DNA from: Dinoroseobacter sp034111085
GTDB lineage: Bacteria; Pseudomonadota; Alphaproteobacteria; Rhodobacterales; Rhodobacteraceae
Assembly: GCA_034111085.1 (NCBI GenBank)
Contig: JAWUXZ010000045.1
Span: 1 to 27,055, forward strand
Reading direction: 5' to 3'
DNA length: 27,055 nt
Numbering within the stretch: the first letter of the stretch is position 1; each line of letters opens with the position of its first letter. The notes beneath the pieces were generated by a model, which was given only the letters and a program-made list of their open reading frames with translations, ran no database searches and was not told the origin of the DNA. The translations under genes and the position numbers were made by a program. This document shows, piece by piece, positions 8,642-14,491 of this stretch.

Positions 8642-9993
8642 CTGACGACGCACCAACAGAAGAAACCGTCCTGTTTGTCGATGACGAAGAACACCTGCGC
8701 AACGCCGCCGAGCAATCGCTGATGCTTGAGGATATGCATGTCGCCACCTTCGCCCAAGCCGACGCAGCACTTGCCCGGATTGATCGCCACTTCCCCGGCA
8801 TCCTCGTCAGCGATATCCGCATGTCACCAATGGACGGGCTGACCTTGATGCAGCGTGCGCTTGAGATCGACCCGGAACTGCCGATTATCCTCGTGACCGG
8901 GCACGGTGATGTGGAACTGGCCGTCAGTGCGATGCGCGATGGGGCCTATGATTTCCTCGAAAAGCCCTATGCACCCGCGCGCCTGATCACCTCTGTGCGC
9001 CGCGCGTTGGACAAGCGCCGCCTCACGCTGGAGAACCGTGCCCTGCGCCGCGAGGTCGGCGGGCGCGATGTCGTGGAATCCCGCCTTACAGGACGCAGCG
9101 ATGCCATCGTCGCCTTGCGTCGCCAATTGCGCGCCGTGGCCCAAACCGATGCCGACGCACTGATTTACGGGGCCACCGGCACCGGCAAAGACGTCGCCGC
9201 CCACGCGCTTCACCGCGCCAGTGCGCGTGAAAAAGGCCCATTTGTGCATATCAACTGCGCCGCCCTGCCCGAAGCGCTGATCGAGTCAGAGCTGTTTGGC
9301 CATGAGGCAGGCGCTTATCCGGGTGCAACCCGCGCGCGCTACGGCAAGTTTGAGCATGGGCGCGGCGGCACGATCTTTCTGGACGAGATCGACAGCCTGC
9401 CCCTGCCTCTGCAAGGCAAGCTGCTGCACGCCGTGCAAAACCGCACGATCACGCGGCTGGGATCCAACGATCAAATCCCGCTGGATGTGCGTTTCATCGC
9501 GGCCTCCAAAACCGATCTTGAGGTCGAGACCGCCGAGGGGCGCTTTCGCAGCGATCTTCTCTACCGCCTCAACGTGGTTAGCCTGCGCCTGCCCAGCCTT
9601 GACGAGCGGCGTGAGGATATCGCGATGCTGTTTGCGCAACTCGTCCAACAGGGTGCCGCGCGCTACCAACGCCAAGCGCCCGAAATCCCCGGTGCGGTCC
9701 TGTCTGGCCTCGCCGCGCGGCGCTGGCCCGGTAATGTGCGCGAGCTTAGAAACGCCGCCGACCGCTTCGTGCTGGGCCTCGACCTTAGCCCGGCTTCACC
9801 AGCGCCCAGTCATGACGCACCGCTGGCGCAACAAGTCGCCGATCACGAGAAAGCCCTGATCGCTGCTAGCCTCAGTGCTCATGCAGGGAGCCAGAAAGAC
9901 ACTTATGAGGCGCTGGGTCTGTCGCGCAAAGCACTGTATGAGAAGATGCAGAAATACGGGCTTAGCCGGGATGATTTCGCCGACGGGGATTAG
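8638..9993 (+). CDS. dctD: DctD-like NtrC-family response regulator with altered GAFTGA loop
   Basis: The protein is 451 residues with three domains. The receiver (about 10-125) has acidic Asp15/Asp16, phospho-acceptor Asp59 and Lys109. The AAA+ domain (about 150-380) has Walker A GATGTGKD at 178-185 and Walker B TIFLDEI at 245-251. A Fis-type helix-turn-helix lies at the C-terminus (DTYEALGLSRKALYEKMQKYGL at 421-442). The sigma-54-contacting GAFTGA loop reads GAYPGA (225-230), with the key Thr replaced by Pro, and Walker A ends in Asp rather than Glu. The partner is the overlapping DctB-like kinase (ATGA). DctD activates C4-dicarboxylate transport genes in relatives. The nearest transporter here is the TAXI-TRAP system 2.6 kb downstream, so a link is possible but unproven. 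Confidence 0.9.
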   Translation: MTDDAPTEETVLFVDDEEHLRNAAEQSLMLEDMHVATFAQADAALARIDRHFPGILVSDIRMSPMDGLTLMQRALEIDPELPIILVTGHGDVELAVSAMRDGAYDFLEKPYAPARLITSVRRALDKRRLTLENRALRREVGGRDVVESRLTGRSDAIVALRRQLRAVAQTDADALIYGATGTGKDVAAHALHRASAREKGPFVHINCAALPEALIESELFGHEAGAYPGATRARYGKFEHGRGGTIFLDEIDSLPLPLQGKLLHAVQNRTITRLGSNDQIPLDVRFIAASKTDLEVETAEGRFRSDLLYRLNVVSLRLPSLDERREDIAMLFAQLVQQGAARYQRQAPEIPGAVLSGLAARRWPGNVRELRNAADRFVLGLDLSPASPAPSHDAPLAQQVADHEKALIAASLSAHAGSQKDTYEALGLSRKALYEKMQKYGLSRDDFADGD

Positions 9994-10039
9994 CCGAGCA
10001 ACGCTTTAAACTGGGCTGCAAACCCCGCAATCATAGCCC

Positions 10040-10930
10040 TCAGACCACCTCCATCACCTGACCCCGGTGCAGCTTCGGTGATGCCCCAAACCGGCGCGCA
10101 TATTCGCGGCTGAACTGGGTTGGGCTCTCGTAGCCCACATCAAACGCGATTTGCGCTATGGGTTGCGCATCCAGCGACAACAAGCGCTGCGCCTCCAGCA
10201 ACCGCAGATCCTTTTGATATTGCAGCGGCGTCGTGCCCGTCACCGTCTTGAAGTGGCGGTGAAAGGATGACGCACTCATCGCGGCGGCCTGCGCCAACCC
10301 ATCGACAGACAGGGGATGCCGGAAGTCCGATTGCAGCACCCGGATCGATTTGGCGATACGGCTGGCACTGCTGTCGAGCGCCATCATCCGCCGCAGCATC
10401 CCGCCATTGGGCGCGGTCAGTAGGCGGTAATGCAATTCGCGGCGGAGCAGCGGCTCTAGGACCGCTTGGGCGTCCGGCTCATCCGCAAGGGCCAAATAGC
10501 GCGCGAACACATCCAGCAACGCGTCCGAGGCCGCAGCAACCGATAAAGGGTGTACATTGCCCTCGGCCAATTCCCCCGCATCGAGCGTCTCAGACAGGCT
10601 GCGCAGCATCCCGATATCAATCCGCGCCACCAACGCAAGATAGGGGGCCTGAGCGGTCGCACCGATCACCCGTCCGCTGACGGGTAGGTCATGGGCAACA
10701 ATCAAGCAGTCACCGGCGGAATAGGAGACCGTCTGCCCGCCCGCCGTCGCCTCCTTACCGCCTTGCAGGATCATGCCAACGATTGGACGATATAGCACCG
10801 TTTGGAACTGCGTCTCTGTTGTCTTGCCCAGCGCTCCGAATCTATCCGCTACGACGGTCGCATACCGCCCCATCGCACCCTTTTGCTCTATAAAATCGCA
10901 GGTTCGCGCCGCGAGTGTTGTCAGGTCCAT
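10040..10930 (-). CDS. AraC-family transcriptional regulator
   Basis: The start is set at the ATG at 10930, where AAAGGA lies seven bases upstream. The open frame extends to 10993 but without a ribosome-binding site. This gives 296 residues. The N-terminal two thirds match the AraC_N type of effector domain (VLYRPIVGMILQGGKEATAG and SYSAGDCLIVAHDLPVSG). The C-terminus has the two AraC helix-turn-helix units: SVDGLAQAAAMSASSFHRHF and IAQIAFDVGYESPTQFSREY, followed by RRFGASPKLHR. It is transcribed divergently from the dehydrogenase gene at 11098, the usual arrangement for a local activator. A phased direct repeat lies in the shared 167-base promoter region. Confidence 0.92.
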   Translation of the reverse strand: MDLTTLAARTCDFIEQKGAMGRYATVVADRFGALGKTTETQFQTVLYRPIVGMILQGGKEATAGGQTVSYSAGDCLIVAHDLPVSGRVIGATAQAPYLALVARIDIGMLRSLSETLDAGELAEGNVHPLSVAAASDALLDVFARYLALADEPDAQAVLEPLLRRELHYRLLTAPNGGMLRRMMALDSSASRIAKSIRVLQSDFRHPLSVDGLAQAAAMSASSFHRHFKTVTGTTPLQYQKDLRLLEAQRLLSLDAQPIAQIAFDVGYESPTQFSREYARRFGASPKLHRGQVMEVV

Positions 10931-11001
10931 CACGCAATCCTTTTGCCTGCGGTAATACCCGTGCATGCCGCAATCCCCTACAGATTTCGTCACGTTTGGC
11001 G

Positions 11002-11032
11002 GGATTAGGCAAGACTTGGGCAGGATCAGGCA
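11002..11032 (+). promoter_or_regulatory. phased direct repeat, candidate AraC-regulator operator
   Basis: GGATTAGGCA at 11002-11011 and GGATCAGGCA at 11023-11032 are near-identical direct repeats with start points 21 bases apart, i.e. two helical turns. AraC-family proteins bind as two helix-turn-helix units on one DNA face and commonly use such repeats. The site lies 66 bases upstream of the dehydrogenase start codon, consistent with a position at or next to the -35 region. Binding is inferred. Confidence 0.5.
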
Positions 11033-11097
11033 GGCATCTAGACTGCTGCGCTCTTATGCTAATGACAGCTCAACACCTCAAGCAACGGAGTTCTCTC

Positions 11098-12075
11098 ATG
11101 GCACTTACCGACCAAGTTCAAATTCAAACCGGCTTTGGCGACAAACCCACTGGCGCGCAGGTGCTGGCCGAGATTGATCTGGCAGGCAAAACCGCCATCG
11201 TCACCGGCGGCTATAGCGGCATCGGGCTAGAGACCGTGCGCGCGCTGGCCGCAAAGGGCGTTAAAGTAATCGTGCCCGTGCGCTCGCCCGAAAAAGCCGC
11301 GCAGGCGCTCGCAGAGGTGCCCGGTGACGTGACAACGCTGCCGATGGACCTTGCAGACCTCGCCTCGGTTCGCGCCGCCGCCGACAGCTTGCGCGCCGAT
11401 CTGACCAGCCTCGATCTGCTGATCAACAACGCCGGCATCATGGCCTGCCCAGAGGCGCGCGTTGGCCAAGGGTGGGAGTCGCAATTCGGCATCAACCATA
11501 TGGGTCATTTCGCGCTTAGCACTGCCCTGATGCCGCTGCTGCAATCCACTGAAGGCGCTCGCCTCGTCGCACTTTCGTCGACCGCCCATAAAATATCTGA
11601 CATCCGCTGGGACGATATCCAGTACCAATCCGCGCCCTACGAGAAATGGCAAGCCTACGGCCAAGCCAAGACCGCCAATGCGCTATTTGCCAATGCGATG
11701 TCGCGGCGCTTGAAGCCCAGCGGTGGGCACGCATTTTCGGTCCATCCCGGCGGTATATTCACGCCCCTGCAACGTCACTTGCCCGAAGAAGAAATGGTCA
11801 TGCTCGGCTGGAAGAACGCCGATGGCACACCGACCGCGCTGGCACTGCAAGGCTTCAAGTCGCCTGAACAGGGATGTGCGACAACGCTCTGGGCCGCCAC
11901 GGCCATTCAACTTGATGGGATGTCAGGCGTCTATTGCGAGGATTGCAACATCGCGGTGCCCACTGATCCGAGCAGCCCGATGGCCGGCTATTACGGGGTG
12001 GACGCCCATGCCTGCAACGAGGAGGCCGCCGAGCGGTTGTGGCAGGTTAGCGACACACTCCTGAGCGCCGCCTAA
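11098..12075 (+). CDS. short-chain dehydrogenase/reductase (retinol-dehydrogenase-like)
   Basis: The ATG at 11098, with GGAG seven bases upstream, gives 325 residues; the frame stays open further upstream but without family similarity. NAD(P)-binding TGGYSGIG lies at 36-43, the NNAG motif at 110-113, catalytic Ser161 and Tyr187xxxLys191 (YGQAK). The extra length and the segment NHMGHFALSTALMPLLQ resemble the retinol dehydrogenase/WW-domain oxidoreductase branch of extended SDRs, often annotated only as oxidoreductase. The substrate is unknown. The divergent AraC regulator probably controls it. A hairpin at 12088-12111 just after the stop may end the transcript. Confidence 0.88.
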   Translation: MALTDQVQIQTGFGDKPTGAQVLAEIDLAGKTAIVTGGYSGIGLETVRALAAKGVKVIVPVRSPEKAAQALAEVPGDVTTLPMDLADLASVRAAADSLRADLTSLDLLINNAGIMACPEARVGQGWESQFGINHMGHFALSTALMPLLQSTEGARLVALSSTAHKISDIRWDDIQYQSAPYEKWQAYGQAKTANALFANAMSRRLKPSGGHAFSVHPGGIFTPLQRHLPEEEMVMLGWKNADGTPTALALQGFKSPEQGCATTLWAATAIQLDGMSGVYCEDCNIAVPTDPSSPMAGYYGVDAHACNEEAAERLWQVSDTLLSAA

Positions 12076-12087
12076 AAGACGCAGCTC

Positions 12088-12111
12088 GCGGCGGGGCTAA
12101 TTCCCTGCCGC
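12088..12111 (+). terminator. hairpin after the SDR gene
   Basis: Arms at 12088-12096 and 12103-12111 form nine pairs (one G-T) around a six-base loop. They are followed only by TTAAAA, so this is a weak intrinsic terminator or a 3'-end stabilising hairpin. It begins 12 bases after the SDR stop codon and separates that gene from the structured region downstream. Confidence 0.5.
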
Positions 12112-12129
12112 TTAAAAGCACAGCTCTTT

Positions 12130-12323
12130 CGGACTGCCTGTGATCTTCACGGCAACACCCCAGACCGGGTCTCTCGCGTGTGTATAGGCAGTAGCGATAA
12201 GACCTGAATTGGGTTCCCATAAACCCGTCAGGCGCGATATTTCGAGCGGCGCAGTTAGACCTGTGTCGGTTCGTATCGTGACCAGCCAGCTAAAGGAGCG
12301 CCCCGCACCAGGGCGCTCCTTTT
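12130..12323 (+). ncRNA. candidate structured small RNA or riboswitch-like leader
   Basis: Several hairpins occur in series on the plus strand. TGCC and GTGA pair with TCAC and GGCA within 12137-12156. GGTCT plus TCGC pairs with GCGA plus AGACC in the middle part. TGA plus GGGTT pairs with AACCC plus TCA near 12205-12232. A GCGC-closed hairpin follows. The stretch ends in a 12-pair hairpin with a T-run. A preceding gene already has its own end hairpin, which favours an independent transcript. I compared it by eye with tRNA, tmRNA, RNase P, SRP and 6S RNA and could not match any. The 5' end is a guess. It could also be an attenuated leader of the TAXI operon. Confidence 0.4.
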
Positions 12324-12324
12324 C
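12292..12324 (+). terminator. strong intrinsic terminator
   Basis: AAAGGAGCGCCC (12292-12303) and GGGCGCTCCTTT (12311-12322) pair perfectly over 12 bases with a seven-base loop, followed by TC and more T. The T-run is better on the plus strand. It ends the candidate RNA and lies 284 bases before the TAXI receptor start. Confidence 0.85.
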
Positions 12325-12425
12325 TCATTTAGCGCGCCCACTCACCACCAAATGTCCCCTCCCCGACCCTTCGCACATGCAGCAATGTTCCCGCTGCCAC
12401 CCATTGCAGCGAACCGTTAGCGATA

Positions 12426-12441
12426 ACGCACAATTTTTGCA
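12426..12441 (+). promoter_or_regulatory. weak sigma-54-like promoter candidate
   Basis: GCAC-N5-TTGCA matches the -24/-12 spacing of sigma-54 promoters, with a perfect TTGC at -12. Only one of the two conserved G bases is present at -25/-24. It would start a transcript near 12452, giving a leader of about 155 bases for the TAXI receptor gene. It is listed because an NtrC-family regulator is encoded 2.6 kb upstream, but a chance match is quite possible. Confidence 0.25.
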
Positions 12442-12607
12442 CAGTTCACGCTTGCGAGACGACCCCGCGGCCTGCTCCATCCGGCCACCCCCTGAGATGG
12501 GGCGTTCCGTGGGAGAGGAGGGAGCTTCCCCTGCGCATCAAATCATACCTGCGACTTCGCATGCCTACAGGGCAGGCGAGCGCTTGAAAAAACCTGGAGG
12601 ATTAAAC

Positions 12608-13603
12608 TTGAAAATCACAACACTTCTTGCCGCATCGACCGCACTGGCCGTGTCCGCAACAACCGTTTTCGCTGACGGCCACCAAGACCGCGCCGGCTGG
12701 CCCGAAAGCTTCACCGTAGGCACTGCGTCCCAAGGCGGCACCTACTTCGCATACGGTTCCGGCTGGGCGAACTTGGTCGCAGACGAGCTGGGCATGTCCG
12801 GCGGCGGCGAAGTCACTGGCGGCCCAATGCAGAACATGGCGCTGGTTCACACCGGTGAAGCTGCGTTCGGCATGACCACCATGGGCCCAGCAGCGGAATC
12901 GCTCGGCGGCACCAACCCAATCGCCCCCGGCCTGATGATGGACAACGCTTGCGCGATGTTCCCAATGTATCAGACGCCGTTCTCGGTCACGACTTTGGCT
13001 TCCTCGGGCATCACTTCGGTTTCCGAGATCCCTGCAGGCGCGAAGATTGGATTTGGCCCAGCCGGTTCGACTTCCGACACCTACTTCCCACGTATGATGG
13101 AAGAACTTGGCGTCGACTTTGAGCGTCGTAATGGCGGCTGGACCGACCTTGGTGGTCAGCTTCAGGACGGACTTCTGGACGTGATCGCGTTTGCCGCTGG
13201 TGTACCAGTGCCTGCCGTTTCGCAGCTGGAAGTTCAGACCGACGTGAACATCATCGAGTTCACTGAAGCCGAGCAGACCACCATCATGGGCGCCTTCCCG
13301 GTTTCGCAGTTCGACATCGCAGCCGACACCTATACAACACTGGAAGCGCCAGCGCGTTCGGTCTCCATGTGGAACTTCGCGATTGCCAACTGCGATCTGC
13401 CAGCCTCCTTCGTAGAAGCAGTGGTTGATGTGGTCATGAGCGATAACGCGCGTATGATGAACATTCACCGTGCCGCAGCCTCCACGATCCCAGCGAACTA
13501 CGACAAGAACGCTGTTCTGATGTGGCACCCCGGTGCGGCTAAGTGGTTCATGGAAAATACAGGCGCGATGATCCCCGCCGACATGATCCACAACGACATG
13601 TAA
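12608..13603 (+). CDS. TAXI-family TRAP transporter substrate-binding protein
   Basis: The start is a TTG at 12608, seven bases after GGAGG; it gives 331 residues beginning with a clean signal peptide (KITTLLAASTALAVSATTVFA, cleavage after about Ala22). The open frame upstream has no such signal. The mature protein is a TAXI-type periplasmic receptor (FTVGTASQGGTYFAYGSGWANLVADE at about 35-60, later AKIGFGPAGSTSDTYFPRMMEELG). TAXI receptors deliver a ligand to a fused TRAP permease driven by an ion gradient; the few characterised ligands are dicarboxylate or glutamate-like. A hairpin after the stop probably raises its level over the downstream genes. Its permease is the gene at 14492, with a deiodinase-like enzyme in between. 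Confidence 0.92.
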   Translation: MKITTLLAASTALAVSATTVFADGHQDRAGWPESFTVGTASQGGTYFAYGSGWANLVADELGMSGGGEVTGGPMQNMALVHTGEAAFGMTTMGPAAESLGGTNPIAPGLMMDNACAMFPMYQTPFSVTTLASSGITSVSEIPAGAKIGFGPAGSTSDTYFPRMMEELGVDFERRNGGWTDLGGQLQDGLLDVIAFAAGVPVPAVSQLEVQTDVNIIEFTEAEQTTIMGAFPVSQFDIAADTYTTLEAPARSVSMWNFAIANCDLPASFVEAVVDVVMSDNARMMNIHRAAASTIPANYDKNAVLMWHPGAAKWFMENTGAMIPADMIHNDM

Positions 13604-13612
13604 TCTTGATTT

Positions 13613-13641
13613 GGGCGAGGCTGGAAACGGCCTCGCCCTTC
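13613..13641 (+). terminator. intercistronic hairpin after the TAXI receptor
   Basis: GGGCGAGGC (13613-13621) pairs with GCCTCGCCC (13630-13638) over nine bases with an eight-base loop, followed by TTCTCGTT. It starts ten bases after the receptor stop codon. Such partial terminators or RNA-stabilising hairpins are common after binding-protein genes, letting the receptor be made in excess of the permease. Confidence 0.7.
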
Positions 13642-13692
13642 TCGTTCCAAGCCGTCCTGCCTGCAATTAATACCAAAACGAAACGCCCCCAC

Positions 13693-14385
13693 ATGTTTTC
13701 CCGCTCCGCCCTCGCTTTTGAGCCGCTTGCGCTGCCCCACCGGGCAGACCTGACCGACGCTCAGGCGCTGGAGCGCGCCAAGGCCGCATACGGCGACCTG
13801 CAAACCCGCCACACCGTGCGCCACTTCATTGACCGCGAGGTGCCGCGCGAGATTATCGAGGCCTGCATCCTAGCCGCTAGCACCGCGCCGTCTGGCGCAA
13901 ACCACCAACCTTGGCATTTCGTGGCAATCTCGAATCCGGCACTGAAACACCAGATCCGGCAACAGGCCGAGGAAGAAGAGCGTAAGTTCTATGAGGGCGG
14001 CGGCGGTGACGAGTGGATTAAAGCGCTGGAGCCCATCGGGACCAACGCCGACAAACCCCATCTCGACATCGCCCCTTGGTTGATCGTGGTCTTCGCCCAG
14101 CGCTACGGCGCGTTTGATGACGGCACGCGCTACAAGAATTACTATGTGCCCGAAAGCGTCGGCATCGCCACTGGCTTTCTGATCTGGGCGCTGCACCGCG
14201 CGGGCTTATCGGTCCTGACGCACACGCCCAATCCGATGAAATTTCTCAACGCCGCGCTTGATCGGCCCGCCTCCGAGAAGCCAACAATGATCCTCGCTGT
14301 GGGCCATCCTGCGCAAGACGCTACGGTGCCGCGCGCAGCGAAGATGAAGAAGCCGCTAAACGAAATTCTGTCGGTGAGGAACTGA
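13693..14385 (+). CDS. nitroreductase-family flavoprotein of the iodotyrosine deiodinase type
   Basis: The 230-residue protein has the FMN-binding nitroreductase fold: RHTVRHFIDREVPREII (39-55), APSGANHQPWHF (65-76) and a C-terminal LAVGHP strand. Between them, Glu96, Tyr100 and Lys121 have the same spacing (4 and 21 residues) as the Glu-Tyr-Lys triad that grips the amino acid part of the substrate in mammalian iodotyrosine deiodinase. The segment LDIAPWLIVVFAQRYG also aligns well with that family. Family members reductively remove iodine or bromine from halotyrosines using FMN. The ATG at 13693 has no clear ribosome-binding site. The gene sits between a TAXI receptor and its permease, which suggests the transported ligand is its substrate or product. 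Confidence 0.85.
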   Translation: MFSRSALAFEPLALPHRADLTDAQALERAKAAYGDLQTRHTVRHFIDREVPREIIEACILAASTAPSGANHQPWHFVAISNPALKHQIRQQAEEEERKFYEGGGGDEWIKALEPIGTNADKPHLDIAPWLIVVFAQRYGAFDDGTRYKNYYVPESVGIATGFLIWALHRAGLSVLTHTPNPMKFLNAALDRPASEKPTMILAVGHPAQDATVPRAAKMKKPLNEILSVRN

Positions 14386-14399
14386 CAGAGCATTAAATC

Positions 14400-14432
14400 G
14401 GTCGGAAGCGCCATTAAGAGCGGACGCCGACC
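14400..14432 (+). other. hairpin and short tandem repeat before the TAXI permease
   Basis: GGTCGG (14400-14405) and CCGACC (14427-14432) form a six-pair stem over an interior with some further pairing. Just after it, CCGACGTT occurs twice in tandem (14439-14457). There is no T-run. It may be a processing or stabilising hairpin between cistrons. Confidence 0.3.
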
Positions 14433-14491
14433 AAAATACCGACGTTATTCCGACGTTGGTTTTCGGGCCCAAATCGACCCCGGGGGACGAC

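Larger units (their letters stand above)
12076..12607. other. 532-base gap between SDR and TAXI receptor
   Basis: From left to right the gap holds the SDR-end hairpin (12088-12111), a run of potential RNA hairpins (about 12130-12250), a very strong terminator (12292-12323), a sigma-54-like sequence (12426-12441), and an untranslated leader with a good ribosome-binding site for the TAXI receptor (GGAGG at 12596-12600). An open frame covers the right part but it has no family similarity, and a signal peptide begins cleanly at 12608, so I treat this as non-coding. Confidence 0.6.

Noticed and set aside
10948..10993. Longer N-terminus for the AraC-type regulator
   Set aside because: The upstream ATG codons lack a ribosome-binding site, whereas AAAGGA lies seven bases before the ATG at 10930.
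12255..12292. GGTTCG sequence ending in CCAGCC, resembling a tRNA 3' end
   Set aside because: The T-stem pairs fail at the second position and there is no matching acceptor stem.
12130..12323. 6S RNA as an explanation of the structured region
   Set aside because: I could not form the long closing stem and central bubble; local hairpins fit better. It is not excluded without a covariance-model search.
12209..12607. N-terminal extension of the TAXI receptor frame
   Set aside because: It crosses a strong terminator and has no family similarity. A signal peptide starts at the TTG at 12608 with a good ribosome-binding site.
12602..13666. Long minus-strand open frame opposite the TAXI receptor
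   Set aside because: It is Arg/His/Gly-rich with no recognisable domain. The plus-strand frame has clear family motifs.
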